A DNA stretch of 64,000 nt from Pseudarthrobacter phenanthrenivorans (GCF_000813845.1 NZ_JWTB01000012.1:107734-171733), one strand, 5' to 3'; shown: positions 36,962 to 46,509, numbered from the stretch's first letter. Notes: generated by a model not told the origin, from the sequence alone. Numbers and translations: made by a program.

Positions 36962-39513
36962 GGACCGCGGAGGGCCTGAGTTCTGACCGGGCCGCCCAAC
37001 TCCTGAAGGAGGCGGGCCCCAACCAGCTTCCAGCGGAAAAGCCGGTCCCGCAGTGGCGCAAGCTCTGGGGGGAGATGACGCATTTCTTCGCGCTCATGCT
37101 GTGGTGCGCCGCCGCGCTCGCCTTCATCGCGGACATGCCGCAACTGGCCGTGGCGATCATCGTCGTCGTCATTGTCAACGGGGTGTTCGCCCATATCCAG
37201 CAGGAACGTGCCCAGCATGCGGCAGCCAGGCTCCGCGGCCTGCTGCCGGCCGATGTGGTGGTGCGGCGGGACGGGACGGCGCGGAAGGTCCACGCCAGTG
37301 CACTGGTGGCCGGCGATGTGGTGCTGCTCTCCGCCGGCGACCGCGTCCCCGCGGACCTGGCACTGCTCTCCGCGTCGGGCTGCGCCGTGGATGAGTCCAT
37401 GTTGACGGGCGAAAGCGTCCCGGTGCCCAAGGCGGCGGGGGATGCGGCGTGGGGCGGCACGTTCCTGGTCAACGGCTATGCGGAGGCGACGGTGTCCGCC
37501 ACCGGCGCCGCGACGCGGCTTGCCGGCATCGCCGCGCTCACCAGCGGGGCTATCCCTCCGCCCACCCCGCTTGCCCAGGAACTGCGCCGCATCGTGCGGA
37601 TTACCGCCGGGATGGCCTTAGGCATCGCAGCAGTCTTCTTCCTGGCATCCCTGCTGGTGGGATTCCAATGGCGCGATTCATTCCTCTTCTCGATCGGTGT
37701 GGCCGTGGCACTGGTTCCCGAGGGCCTGCTGCCCACGGTGACCCTCTCCCTGGCCATGGGCGCCCAACGCATGGCCGCCCGCAACGGACTGGTGCGGAAC
37801 CTTGAAGCCGTGGAAACCCTCGGATCCACCACCTTCATCTGCACGGACAAGACGGGAACCCTGACGCAGAACCGGATGAACGCCGTCGAGGTCTTCACCA
37901 CGGAAGGATCCGTCCAGGTCACGGGCGAAGGTTATGCCCCTTCCGCGGAGATCCAGGGTGCGGGCGTCGAAAGGGCAGCTGCTGCCGCGCTCGCAGCCCG
38001 GACGGCGTCGCAGGGGCGGGCGGAACTGCATGACGGCCAGTGGCGCGCGCAGGGCGACCCGATGGAAGCGGCCCTGGACGTGCTGGCCCGCCGGCTGACG
38101 GGCACGGAGGCCGGGGCCGCACCGTCACGCAGGCTGCCCTTTGATCCGGTGCGGCGCAGGGAGTCGGCCATCGTGGGGGCGGACCTGTTGTGCAAGGGTG
38201 CCCCGGAAACCGTGCTGCCCGTGTGCGGATCGGTGCCAGGACCGGTCAAGGAACAGGTGGAGGTGATGGCATCACGTGGCCTGCGGGTCATCGCGGTGGC
38301 CCGCCGCCGGCTGGACGGAGTGCCCGGTACGTGGCTGTCGAGCCCCGCGTCCGAGCTGGAAACAGACATGGAGCTGCTGGGCCTGGTCGGGTTGCAGGAC
38401 CCGCCCAGGCCGGACGTGGGAGAGGTGATCCGCACGGCCCGGCAGGCCGGCGTGAAGATCGCCATGATTACCGGTGACCACCCTGCCACGGCCGGTGCCA
38501 TTGCCCGCCAGATCGGCCTGACCGGTACACCGGAATACGTCCTGGAGGGGGCGGACCTTCCTGACGACGAACAGCTGCTCGGCGCGCTCCTGGACCGTGA
38601 CGGCGTGGTGGTCAGCAGGGTCTCCCCGGAGCAGAAGCTCCGGGTGGCCAAGGCGCTGCAGTCCCGCGGGCACGTGGTGGCCATGACGGGCGACGGCGTC
38701 AACGACGGTCCCGCCCTGCGCGAGGCTGACATTGGGGTGGCAATGGGCCTGAGCGGGACCGACGTGGCGCGTGAAGCCGCGGACCTGGTCCTCCTCGACG
38801 ACCATTTCGGCACCATCGTGGCTGCCATTGAACAGGGCCGCGCCACCTACGCCAACATCCACCGGTTCCTCACCTACCACCTCACCGACAACGTGGCCGA
38901 ACTGACCCCCTTCGTGATCTGGGCGCTCTCCGGCGGGATGTTTCCGCTGGCCCTGGGGGTGCTGCAGATCCTTGCCCTGGACATCGGCACCGACCTGCTG
39001 CCGGCACTGGCACTTGGCGCGGAACCGCCGGGCGAACGCGTGCTGGCGCGTCCGCCGGAGCGGCGCCACCTCATGGACCGCCAACTGATAATCCGGGTAT
39101 TCTGCATCCTCGGTCCGGTGGAAGCAGCCATGGAAATGGCCGTCTTCTCCGCGGTCCTGGCCGACGGCGGCTGGACCCGCGGCCAGGTTCCACCGGCCGG
39201 ACTGCTGATGTCCGCCTCCGGTGCCGCCTTTACCGCCGTCGTCCTTGGCCAGCTTTCAAATGCCTTTGCCTGCCGCAGCGCCACGGTTCCACCGTGGAAG
39301 CTGGGCTGGGTGACCAACCGGCTCCTGGTATGGGCCGTGCTGGCCGAACTGGCAGTCCTGGCCGTGTGCCTGTACGTGCCCTACCTCGCAAGCCTGCTGG
39401 GACAGGCACCGCCGGGACCCATGGGCTTCCTGCTGGCCGCCCTGGCAGTCCCCGCCGTCCTGGCCGCTGACTGGATCCACAAGTCGGTCCGCGGCCGGCT
39501 GCGGCGGAGCTAG
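36958..39513 (+). CDS. P2-type cation-transporting ATPase, P2C-like
   Basis: About 851 residues. TGES at 150-153, PEGL at 254-257, phosphorylation Asp 297 in CTDKTGTLT, and hinge TGDGVNDGPALREADIG. The segment NVAELTPFVIWAL and LALDIGTDLLPALALG resembles Na,K-ATPase-like (P2C) enzymes more than Ca2+ or metal pumps, but the ion cannot be stated. The GTG start overlaps the Usp stop, so the pair is translationally coupled. The ATG at 36901 in the same frame lies inside the Usp gene and is rejected. Confidence 0.85.
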   Translation: MRTAEGLSSDRAAQLLKEAGPNQLPAEKPVPQWRKLWGEMTHFFALMLWCAAALAFIADMPQLAVAIIVVVIVNGVFAHIQQERAQHAAARLRGLLPADVVVRRDGTARKVHASALVAGDVVLLSAGDRVPADLALLSASGCAVDESMLTGESVPVPKAAGDAAWGGTFLVNGYAEATVSATGAATRLAGIAALTSGAIPPPTPLAQELRRIVRITAGMALGIAAVFFLASLLVGFQWRDSFLFSIGVAVALVPEGLLPTVTLSLAMGAQRMAARNGLVRNLEAVETLGSTTFICTDKTGTLTQNRMNAVEVFTTEGSVQVTGEGYAPSAEIQGAGVERAAAAALAARTASQGRAELHDGQWRAQGDPMEAALDVLARRLTGTEAGAAPSRRLPFDPVRRRESAIVGADLLCKGAPETVLPVCGSVPGPVKEQVEVMASRGLRVIAVARRRLDGVPGTWLSSPASELETDMELLGLVGLQDPPRPDVGEVIRTARQAGVKIAMITGDHPATAGAIARQIGLTGTPEYVLEGADLPDDEQLLGALLDRDGVVVSRVSPEQKLRVAKALQSRGHVVAMTGDGVNDGPALREADIGVAMGLSGTDVAREAADLVLLDDHFGTIVAAIEQGRATYANIHRFLTYHLTDNVAELTPFVIWALSGGMFPLALGVLQILALDIGTDLLPALALGAEPPGERVLARPPERRHLMDRQLIIRVFCILGPVEAAMEMAVFSAVLADGGWTRGQVPPAGLLMSASGAAFTAVVLGQLSNAFACRSATVPPWKLGWVTNRLLVWAVLAELAVLAVCLYVPYLASLLGQAPPGPMGFLLAALAVPAVLAADWIHKSVRGRLRRS

Positions 39514-39525
39514 GACCAAAGCCTC
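39512..39525. promoter_or_regulatory. DosR-box-like site AGGACCAAAGCCTC
   Basis: Differs from GGGACCAAAGTCCC at three positions. It ends 35 bases before the ppsA start; AAGAAT, a -10-like hexamer, ends six bases before the ATG and no ribosome-binding site is visible, which suggests a leaderless message. Confidence 0.55.
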
Positions 39526-39560
39526 TGACTGCCCCGGCGGGCTGGGGCAAGAATCGAGCC

Positions 39561-41987
39561 ATGAGCGTCCCCACAGAAACCTCCCTGGCCAACGCCAACG
39601 TCACGTGGATCGAAGATACCGGGATCGCGGACATCCCCTCGGTAGGCGGGAAGAACGCTTCCCTGGGCGAACTGAGCCGTGCCCTGCAATCCGCCGGGGT
39701 CCGGGTTCCCGAAGGGTTCGCCACCACGGCTGGCGCCTACCGGGCCTTCCTTGCCGCCAACGGACTCGAACCCAGGATCAGGACCCTCATGGAGGAGCAG
39801 CGGACGGGACGGTCCACGCTCCGCCAGACAGGGGCGGCCATCCGGGAATTGTTTCTGCAGGCAACCTTCCCCGCCGACATCGCGGCGGACATCCAGGAAC
39901 ACTACCGGGTCCTCTGCGAGCGCACCGGGCAGGCCCGGCTGGCGGTTGCGGTGCGCAGCAGCGCCACCGCCGAGGACCTTCCGGATGCAAGCTTCGCCGG
40001 CCAGCAGGAAACCTTCCTGAACGTGGCCGGCGAACGCGCTGTCCTGGAAGCATGCCGGCGCTGTTACGCCTCGCTGTTCACCGACCGCGCCATCAGCTAC
40101 CGGGAGATGAAGGGGTACGACCACCTGGACGTTGCCTTGTCCGTGGGGGTCCAGCGGATGGTCCGCTCCGACCTCGGGGCCTCGGGAGTGATGTTCTCCA
40201 TCGACACCGAATCCGGCTTTCCCGGCGTGGTGGTCATCAGCGCAGCCTGGGGGCTGGGGGAAACGGTGGTCCAGGGAACCATCAACCCGGACAAGTACCA
40301 GGTGTTCAAGCCGCTGCTGGCGGATCAGCGCTTCAGCCCCGTGATCGAGCGGCAGCTGGGGGCCAAGGAACGCAAAATGGTCTACAGCCACGGCGGGGAC
40401 GCACGCACCATGATGGTGGAGACCACCGACCGTGAGCAGCGAGCGCTGGTGCTGGACGACCCTGAGATTGTCCTGCTTGCACGCTGGGCGGCGGCGGTGG
40501 AGGCCCACTACGGCCGGCCCATGGACATGGAATGGGCCAAGGACGGGCTAACCGGCGAACTCTTCATGGTCCAGGCGCGGCCGGAAACTGTCCAGGCGCG
40601 CCGCAGCACGTCCTCCTTCCGGACCTACCACCTGGCGCAGCCCGGACGGGTCCTGGTCAGCGGTGCCGCCATCGGCGACTCCATCGCCGCCGGGCAGGCA
40701 TGCGTGGTCCGCGACGCCAAGGACATCGAATCCTTTGTTGACGGCTCCGTGCTGGTCACCCGCATGACGGACCCGGACTGGGTCCCTGTGATGAAACGCG
40801 CCGCCGGGATCATCACCGACCACGGCGGCCCCACGAGCCACGCCGCGATTGTCAGCCGGGAACTGGGGGTGCCCGCGGTGGTCGGGACCCGCAACGCGAC
40901 CGAAGTCCTGGCCGACCGCGCCCCGGTCACCTTGTCCTGTGCCGAAGGTGAGGAGGGCCGCGTGTACGAGGGCCTGCTGGAGTTCTCGGTGGAGGAGGTG
41001 GACATGGCTGGCCTCCCCGCCACCAGCACCGCAGTCATGGTCAACATCGCCAGCCCGGCGGCGGCGTTTACCTGGTGGCGGCTGCCTGCTGCGGGGGTGG
41101 GCCTGGCCCGGATGGAATTCATCATCAACAACCTGATCCGAATCCACCCCATGGCGCTGGTCCACCCCGAACGGGTCGCTGACCAGGAAGAGGCGGCACT
41201 GATCCGGGAACTCACCGGCGGCTACAAGGACCCGCAGGAGTATTTCATTGACGTGCTGGCCACAGGGATCGCCAAGATCGCGGCCCCCTTTTATCCCAAG
41301 CCAGTGATTGTGCGGCTCAGCGACTTCAAGAGCAACGAGTACAGCCACCTGATCGGCGGAAGCTCCTTCGAACGTCCCGAGGAAAACCCCATGCTGGGCT
41401 TCCGCGGCGCTTCCCGCTACTACAGCAGCCACTACCGGGAGGGGTTCGCGCTGGAATGCAAAGCCCTCAAACGGGTGCGGGAACAGGCGGGCTTCGGCAA
41501 CGTCATCGTCATGGTCCCCTTTTGCCGGACGGTGCGGGAAGCGGACCAGGTCATCGAGGCGATGGAAGAGCACGGGCTGGTGCGGGGAGCGGAGGGCCTG
41601 CAGCTGTACATGATGTGTGAAATTCCGTCGAACGTGGTCCTCGCGGAGGAATTCGCCAAGCGCTTTGACGGCTTCTCCATCGGTTCGAACGACCTGACCC
41701 AGCTGGTGCTGGGGGTGGACAGGGATTCGGAGGAGCTCGCCGGGCTCTTTGATGAACGGGACCCGGCCGTGATGTCCATGATCGCCCAGGCAATCAGCAA
41801 GGCCCATGCCGCCGGCATCAAGATTGGCATCTGCGGGCAGGGGCCCAGCAACCACCCGGACCTGGCGGAATTCCTGGTCGGTGAGGGAATCGACTCGGTG
41901 TCCCTGAATCCGGACACGTTCGTCCGGACCCTCCCGGTGATCGCGGCGGCCGAAGAGGCCGCGGCCGGCAGGAAACAACGGGGATAA
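39561..41987 (+). CDS. ppsA: Phosphoenolpyruvate synthase
   Basis: Makes PEP from pyruvate, ATP and water. 808 residues, near the 790-800 usual length. Domains in order: ATP-binding PEP/pyruvate domain (GGKNASLGELS, RSSATAEDLPDASFAGQ), swivelling phosphohistidine domain with GGPTSHAAI (His 427), and a TIM-barrel with GICGQGPSNHPD (Cys 758). It is adjacent to stress ATPase/Usp genes with a DosR-box-like site upstream, so induction under oxygen limitation or stress is suggested. The canonical motifs are intact. Confidence 0.95.
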   Translation: MSVPTETSLANANVTWIEDTGIADIPSVGGKNASLGELSRALQSAGVRVPEGFATTAGAYRAFLAANGLEPRIRTLMEEQRTGRSTLRQTGAAIRELFLQATFPADIAADIQEHYRVLCERTGQARLAVAVRSSATAEDLPDASFAGQQETFLNVAGERAVLEACRRCYASLFTDRAISYREMKGYDHLDVALSVGVQRMVRSDLGASGVMFSIDTESGFPGVVVISAAWGLGETVVQGTINPDKYQVFKPLLADQRFSPVIERQLGAKERKMVYSHGGDARTMMVETTDREQRALVLDDPEIVLLARWAAAVEAHYGRPMDMEWAKDGLTGELFMVQARPETVQARRSTSSFRTYHLAQPGRVLVSGAAIGDSIAAGQACVVRDAKDIESFVDGSVLVTRMTDPDWVPVMKRAAGIITDHGGPTSHAAIVSRELGVPAVVGTRNATEVLADRAPVTLSCAEGEEGRVYEGLLEFSVEEVDMAGLPATSTAVMVNIASPAAAFTWWRLPAAGVGLARMEFIINNLIRIHPMALVHPERVADQEEAALIRELTGGYKDPQEYFIDVLATGIAKIAAPFYPKPVIVRLSDFKSNEYSHLIGGSSFERPEENPMLGFRGASRYYSSHYREGFALECKALKRVREQAGFGNVIVMVPFCRTVREADQVIEAMEEHGLVRGAEGLQLYMMCEIPSNVVLAEEFAKRFDGFSIGSNDLTQLVLGVDRDSEELAGLFDERDPAVMSMIAQAISKAHAAGIKIGICGQGPSNHPDLAEFLVGEGIDSVSLNPDTFVRTLPVIAAAEEAAAGRKQRG

Positions 41988-42028
41988 CGGGCCACGGTGG
42001 GCCGGCACCCAGGGTGGGGCGGCACCAA

Positions 42029-42056
42029 GGTGCCCGGCCCCACGGGGCCAGGCACC
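42029..42056. terminator. Bidirectional hairpin between ppsA and hsp20
   Basis: GGTGCC-C-GGCCCC (42029-42041) pairs with GGGGCC-A-GGCACC (42044-42056) apart from one internal mismatch. It separates two convergent genes, so it could terminate both, though no strong T-tract follows. Confidence 0.6.
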
Positions 42057-42073
42057 GGCGTCGTACGTTCTTT

Positions 42074-42496
42074 TCAGCCCCTGGTGATGGGGATCTTTGA
42101 TGCCCCGGTCTCCTGCCCCTGTTCCGGCAGGGGAGCCCGCACCTCAAGCACGCCATCCTTGTATGACGCCTTGACGTCGGACTGCTGCACGCCGCTGGGA
42201 AGGGCAAGGCGCCGGACGAAGGAACCGTAGCGGAACTCGGACCGGTAGCTGTCCTTCTCCTTGTGTTCCTTCTTCTCCTGCCTCTCGCCCTTGATCGTCA
42301 GGACACCATCGGCAACGGTCACGTCCACGTCCTTCTCCGGATCGATCCCGGGCAGCTCCGCCCGTACAACGAGCGTGTTGCCGTCCACCATCTCTTCAAC
42401 CCGGATGGCGGAGGTCCCCATGTCACCCTCGAAAAGCCGTTCGATGACATCCATGGGGGAGCGGCGGGTATCAAACCATTTCATCAGGTCAGTCAT
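42074..42496 (-). CDS. Hsp20 / alpha-crystallin small heat shock protein
   Basis: 140-residue holdase chaperone. The alpha-crystallin domain spans roughly residues 30-125 (VVRAELPGIDPEKDVDVTV, GVLTIKGER, YGSFVRRLALP, DGVLEVRAPLP) with a short C-terminal extension KIPITRG containing the I-x-I motif. ATG 42496 has GGAGG five bases upstream and overlaps the stop of the upstream ATPase by four bases. The mycobacterial analogue hspX/acr is the hallmark DosR-induced gene. Confidence 0.95.
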   Translation of the reverse strand: MTDLMKWFDTRRSPMDVIERLFEGDMGTSAIRVEEMVDGNTLVVRAELPGIDPEKDVDVTVADGVLTIKGERQEKKEHKEKDSYRSEFRYGSFVRRLALPSGVQQSDVKASYKDGVLEVRAPLPEQGQETGASKIPITRG

Positions 42497-45045
42497 TCTT
42501 GCCTCCTGCTGTGTGGGGCCGGATTTTGGCGTTGTCCGGCAGTTCCACCATCCCGCTCCGGTGACCCCGCATCCAGAGTCAAAGGTCCCAGCGGGAAGCC
42601 GGAACGTCTGTCCGGCCTGCGGCCGAAGCGGGCGGCAAGTTCGATGGCGATGCAGCCGGCCGCGGCAACAACTGCCGAAAGGATGAGGAGCCCGCCGGTG
42701 GGCCACTCGACCCGGAAGAAGTCCTGCGCCAACGGAACGGTGAACAGGAGGACCAGGCCCGCGTACATGCCCGCGAGGATCAGGACCTTGGTCCGGTTCA
42801 GGGGGCGGGAGGCGGTGACCAGGATCCACGCGGCCAGCAGCCCCAGGGTCAGGGTGGCGGCGGACTGCGCTGCTTCCTGGCTGTGTCCGCCCCAGGTCTG
42901 GGCGTAGGCGCTGACGGCCAGGACGCCCACGGCCGTGCAGATGCCCGCCGGGACGGCGAAGGCGAGGGAGCGCCGGAGGAATCCGGGGGCGTAGCGCTGT
43001 CCTCCGGGCTGCAGTGCCAGGAAGAATGCCGGCAGCCCGATGGTCAGTCCGTCCAGGGCCGACAGCTGCCGCGGCAGGAACGGGAAGGCCAGCACCAGGA
43101 CGCCGGTGATGACCGAGATGACGGTGGCGTAGACCGTCTTGCTGAGGAAGACCAGGGAGACCCGCTCAATGTTGCTGATGGCCCGCCGGCCCTCGTCCAC
43201 CACTGCGGGCAGACGTTCGAACCGCCCATCCAGGAGCACCATGCGCGCCACGGCCTTGGTTGCCGGCGAGGCAGAGTCCATGGCGATGCCCAGGTCCGCT
43301 TCCTTCAAGGCCAGGACATCATTCACCCCGTCCCCGGTCATTGCCACGGTATGTCCCCGCCGCTTCAGGGCCAGGACCAGGTCGCGCTTCTGTGACGGGG
43401 TCACGCTTCCGAACAGGCTCTGCGCCTCCACGGTTTCCTCCAGCCGCAGCGGGTCGTCCGGGAGCGTGCGCGCGTCATACGCCTCCCCGGAGCCAAAACC
43501 CACGCTTCGCGCCAGCGCCGCGACGGTCCGCGGATCATCGCCGGAGATGACCTTCACGGCGACCCCCTGCTGCCGGAAATAGTCCAGGGTCGCGGCCGCG
43601 TCCGCGCGGAGGCTCTCGCGGAAGGTCAGCAGCATGACCGGGGCAAGGTCCGCCGGCAGGCACGGATTTGCGGTGTCCGGCGGCAGCGGCGCCGGTGTGT
43701 GCGCCAGGGCCAAGGTACGCAGGCCCGTTGAGGCAAGGGCGGCGGCCTTGCCGTGCGCCTCCGCAGCGCGGGGAGAACCGAGCACGGCATCGGGGGCGCC
43801 CAGGACCCAGGTGCCCGGTGCGGCGGATTCCGGCGCGAAGGTCACCGAGCTCCACTTTCGGGCGGACGAGAACGGAACCGAATCCGGGGCCTGCAGCGGC
43901 ACCGGCACGGGAAACGCCACACCCATGGCGGCGCTGGTGCTGCTGGCGTCCGCGTTGGCGCCGAACCACTCCACTGCCGCCTGCCAGCCGGGGGCGGGGA
44001 TGGTGCCGGCGCCGTGGAGGGCATCAAACACGATGGAACCGGAGGACAATGTGCCGGTCTTATCAAGGCAGAGGACGTCCACCCGCGCCAGCACCTCCAC
44101 TGCGGCGAGTTCCTGGACCAGCACCTGTTGGCGTGCCAGCCGGAGCCCGCCCACGGCAAAGGCGACGCTGGTCATCAGGAGCAGTCCGAGGGGGATCATT
44201 GCCATGATGCCCGCGACGGCCCCCACGGCGGCCGGGATCCACCGTCCGGATCCGATGGCTCCGGCCCAGCCGCCCTGGTCCTGCATCTGCGCATTCGTGA
44301 GAAGCAGGGCCGTGGGAAGGAGCAGCCAGCTGATCACGGCGAAGACTTTCCCCAGGCCCCGCCTTATCTCTGACGTCACCAGGGAAAAGCGCCGCGCCTC
44401 GGCTGCCAGCCGGTACGCGAACGTGTCAGGTCCCACCTTGAGAACGACGGCGCGGCCGTTGCCGGCAAGGATCAGGGAACCGGAGAGCAACACGTCGCCG
44501 TCCGCCTTGGCAACAGGTTCGGATTCACCGGTCAGCAGGGACTCGTCCACTTCCAGGGGGCTGCCGGCAAGGAGCACCAGGTCAGCGGTGACCTGGTCCC
44601 CGGCGTTGAGCACCACCAGGTCGTCAGGAACCAGTTCCCCCGAGGGGATAAGTTCCCTGCCACCGTTCCTGACCACTGTGGTCCTGGCGGCCTCCAGGAT
44701 GGCGAGCTGGTCAAGGGAGCGTTTGGCCCGGTACTCCTGGACAATGCCGATCAGCGAATTGCTTACGGCAGACAGCCCAAAGAGAGCATCCCGCCATTGC
44801 CCCAGCACCAGGAGAAGGATAAAGCATCCACCCACCACCGCGTTGAACAGGGTAAAGACGTTCGCCCGGACGATCTCCCCGATGCTCCTGCTGGTGGCCG
44901 TCGGCACACTGTTGACGCGGCCGGCAAGGGTCCGCTCCCGCACCTCGGCGGTGGACAGTCCTGCCCCGGCATGGCGGCTGTCCAGGCCCGGGGCAGCTGC
45001 CCCGTTTTCCCCGGCAGCTGCCTCGCTCTTCCCGGCTGTTGGCAC
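42493..45045 (-). CDS. P-type ATPase, CtpE-like
   Basis: 850 residues. TGES at 172-175, phosphorylation Asp 328 in CLDKTGTLS, hinge MTGDGVNDVLALKEADLGIAM, about eight to ten helices. The order FAVGGLRLARQQVLVQELAAVEVLARVDVL fits the actinobacterial CtpE group, associated with calcium uptake in mycobacteria. The membrane PEGL motif of most P2 ATPases reads PLGL (285-288), so a coordinating Glu is missing at that place. It lies 24 bases after a Usp gene and overlaps the hsp20 start, giving an apparent usp-ATPase-hsp20 operon. Confidence 0.88.
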   Translation of the reverse strand: MPTAGKSEAAAGENGAAAPGLDSRHAGAGLSTAEVRERTLAGRVNSVPTATSRSIGEIVRANVFTLFNAVVGGCFILLLVLGQWRDALFGLSAVSNSLIGIVQEYRAKRSLDQLAILEAARTTVVRNGGRELIPSGELVPDDLVVLNAGDQVTADLVLLAGSPLEVDESLLTGESEPVAKADGDVLLSGSLILAGNGRAVVLKVGPDTFAYRLAAEARRFSLVTSEIRRGLGKVFAVISWLLLPTALLLTNAQMQDQGGWAGAIGSGRWIPAAVGAVAGIMAMIPLGLLLMTSVAFAVGGLRLARQQVLVQELAAVEVLARVDVLCLDKTGTLSSGSIVFDALHGAGTIPAPGWQAAVEWFGANADASSTSAAMGVAFPVPVPLQAPDSVPFSSARKWSSVTFAPESAAPGTWVLGAPDAVLGSPRAAEAHGKAAALASTGLRTLALAHTPAPLPPDTANPCLPADLAPVMLLTFRESLRADAAATLDYFRQQGVAVKVISGDDPRTVAALARSVGFGSGEAYDARTLPDDPLRLEETVEAQSLFGSVTPSQKRDLVLALKRRGHTVAMTGDGVNDVLALKEADLGIAMDSASPATKAVARMVLLDGRFERLPAVVDEGRRAISNIERVSLVFLSKTVYATVISVITGVLVLAFPFLPRQLSALDGLTIGLPAFFLALQPGGQRYAPGFLRRSLAFAVPAGICTAVGVLAVSAYAQTWGGHSQEAAQSAATLTLGLLAAWILVTASRPLNRTKVLILAGMYAGLVLLFTVPLAQDFFRVEWPTGGLLILSAVVAAAGCIAIELAARFGRRPDRRSGFPLGPLTLDAGSPERDGGTAGQRQNPAPHSRRQE

Positions 45046-45069
45046 GGCGTCGCCCGGTTGCAGTGCGGA

Positions 45070-45936
45070 TCAGTCGCTGTGCGGCTGCTTGTGCATCCGG
45101 GTGATGACGGTGGGGCATGGGGGCTGCGACAGGACAGCATGTGCCGTGGACCCGAGGAACAGCCTTTCGAAGCCGCCCTTACCCCGGCTGCCCAGGACCA
45201 GGAGCCGGGCGCCGGCGGCTGCACGGACCAAGGCGTCCGCCGGTTCCAGCACGGTTTCCATGACCGAATGCACCGTGAGGTCGGGGTAGTCCTGCCGCAG
45301 CCCGGCTTCGGTTTCGGCGAGCACGATCTGCTCCTCCTCCATCACATGGGTGGCAAAGCTGCTCTGCGGGAGCCCGGCGGCGATCCATCGGTTGGGACCG
45401 GTGAACGCGTAGAGGACGGTGAGTTCCTCGCCGAGCGCGTCGGCTTCGGCAGCGGCAAAGGCCACGGCCTGCGTCGCTTCGCGGGATCCGTCCACGCCCA
45501 CCAGAATGCCGCGGCCGGCGTCCTGGCCGTCGCCGATGACGGCAACTGGGCATTCCGCCGCGGCAGCAGCCTGCAGGGCCCGGTCTGTCAGCGCACCCCG
45601 GGTCTTGCCGCTGGTGCCAAGCACCAGCATCGAGGCCTCTTTCGAGTAGTCACCCAGCGCGGCACCGACGCCTCCCTCCAGCAGCTGGAGCGTCACGTGC
45701 AGGCCCGGTTCGGCGGCAGTGGCTTTTTCACCGGCTTCCTTCAGCAGGGCCAGCCCCGATTCACGCAGGACTTCAAGGTAGGGAAGGACTTCCGCTGCCA
45801 TCCACCGGTCGTCAACAACATTGACGACGGCGAGCGGGCACGTGAGCCTGTTGGCCCGGGCTGCCGCCCACAACAGTGCGGCATTGGACGCCGGGGAATC
45901 AGTGATGCCGACGGCGATGGGCTGGGCAGGTGCCAT
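45070..45936 (-). CDS. Universal stress protein, tandem Usp domains
   Basis: 288 residues from ATG 45936 with AAGGA nine bases upstream. The two Usp folds start IAVGITDSPASNAALLWAAA and ILVGVDGSREATQAVAFAAA; the second has the ATP-binding VLGSRGKGGFERLFLGSTA. The first domain is clearly related to that of the protein at 58293 (both contain a VVDDRW). It leads the CtpE-like ATPase and Hsp20 genes in one operon, with a DosR-like half site 61 bases upstream. Confidence 0.93.
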   Translation of the reverse strand: MAPAQPIAVGITDSPASNAALLWAAARANRLTCPLAVVNVVDDRWMAAEVLPYLEVLRESGLALLKEAGEKATAAEPGLHVTLQLLEGGVGAALGDYSKEASMLVLGTSGKTRGALTDRALQAAAAAECPVAVIGDGQDAGRGILVGVDGSREATQAVAFAAAEADALGEELTVLYAFTGPNRWIAAGLPQSSFATHVMEEEQIVLAETEAGLRQDYPDLTVHSVMETVLEPADALVRAAAGARLLVLGSRGKGGFERLFLGSTAHAVLSQPPCPTVITRMHKQPHSD

Positions 45937-45997
45937 GGGGAACCATCCTTGTGGGTGCGGGGTGGGGGTGGGGCCGGCCGGGTCCCGGTCCGACCGG

Positions 45998-46011
45998 GGG
46001 ACTAATCCGCC
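45998..46011. promoter_or_regulatory. Weak DosR-box-like site GGGACTAATCCGCC
   Basis: The first eight bases match the consensus perfectly, the second arm poorly. It overlaps the end of the PNPOx gene and lies 61 bases before the Usp start at 45936. Low certainty alone; noted because of its company. Confidence 0.3.
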
Positions 46012-46460
46012 GAGGGCTCGCGGGGCGGCCACCAGTGGGTGGGTGCGGCGATGACGAACCGCCGGCCGCTGAGCTCCTCTGGCGTGATCCGGAGCAGGAC
46101 GTTCTTTTGGCCTGGTTGCCACGGGGACAGTCCTGCGTCCATGGCGTCCTGGATCTCCTCCTCATCCGAGACGACGGCGCCGTGGCCCTTGAGGATGACG
46201 CTCCACGCGATGGTGCCGTACTGGTTCATTCCATCGGCCTCCACGGCGACCGGTGTCCGCCCGTCCAGGGCGGCAAGCCTGGTCCCTTCGCCCGTCCGGA
46301 TCAGCAGGGTGCCGTTGGTGGGTACGAAGTTCACCGGGAAGTTTTCCACGCCGTCACCGTCCCTGAAGGCAATCCGGCAAATGGAGGTTGAACGGAGGTA
46401 CCGCCAGCAGTCGTGGACGCCGAGTTCCTTGATTTCAGGTGCAGTCGCTGCGCTGTTCAT
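46002..46460 (-). CDS. PNPOx-like flavin-binding split-barrel protein
   Basis: 152-residue member of the pyridoxamine 5'-phosphate oxidase-like family: LRSTSICRIAF, ENFPVNFVPTNGTLLIRT, AWSVILKGHGAVV. Such proteins bind FMN, F420 or heme and act as oxidoreductases or storage proteins; the cofactor is not decided here. ATG 46460 has no clear ribosome-binding site but a TAGGCT -10-like hexamer starts about 15 bases upstream and a DosR-box-like site ends 35 bases upstream, suggesting leaderless stress-induced expression. Confidence 0.88.
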   Translation of the reverse strand: MNSAATAPEIKELGVHDCWRYLRSTSICRIAFRDGDGVENFPVNFVPTNGTLLIRTGEGTRLAALDGRTPVAVEADGMNQYGTIAWSVILKGHGAVVSDEEEIQDAMDAGLSPWQPGQKNVLLRITPEELSGRRFVIAAPTHWWPPREPSAD

Positions 46461-46495
46461 GGCCGTAGCCTAGGGCGGGAAAAGTGGTGCCGGTA

Positions 46496-46509
46496 GGGAA
46501 GAAGGTCCC
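46496..46509. promoter_or_regulatory. DosR-box-like site GGGAAGAAGGTCCC
   Basis: Eleven of 14 positions match GGGACCAAAGTCCC, with both outer arms intact. It ends 35 bases from the PNPOx start at 46460, the same spacing seen at ppsA and two Usp genes. The remaining 46510-46720 interval up to the kinase holds no gene. Confidence 0.55.
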
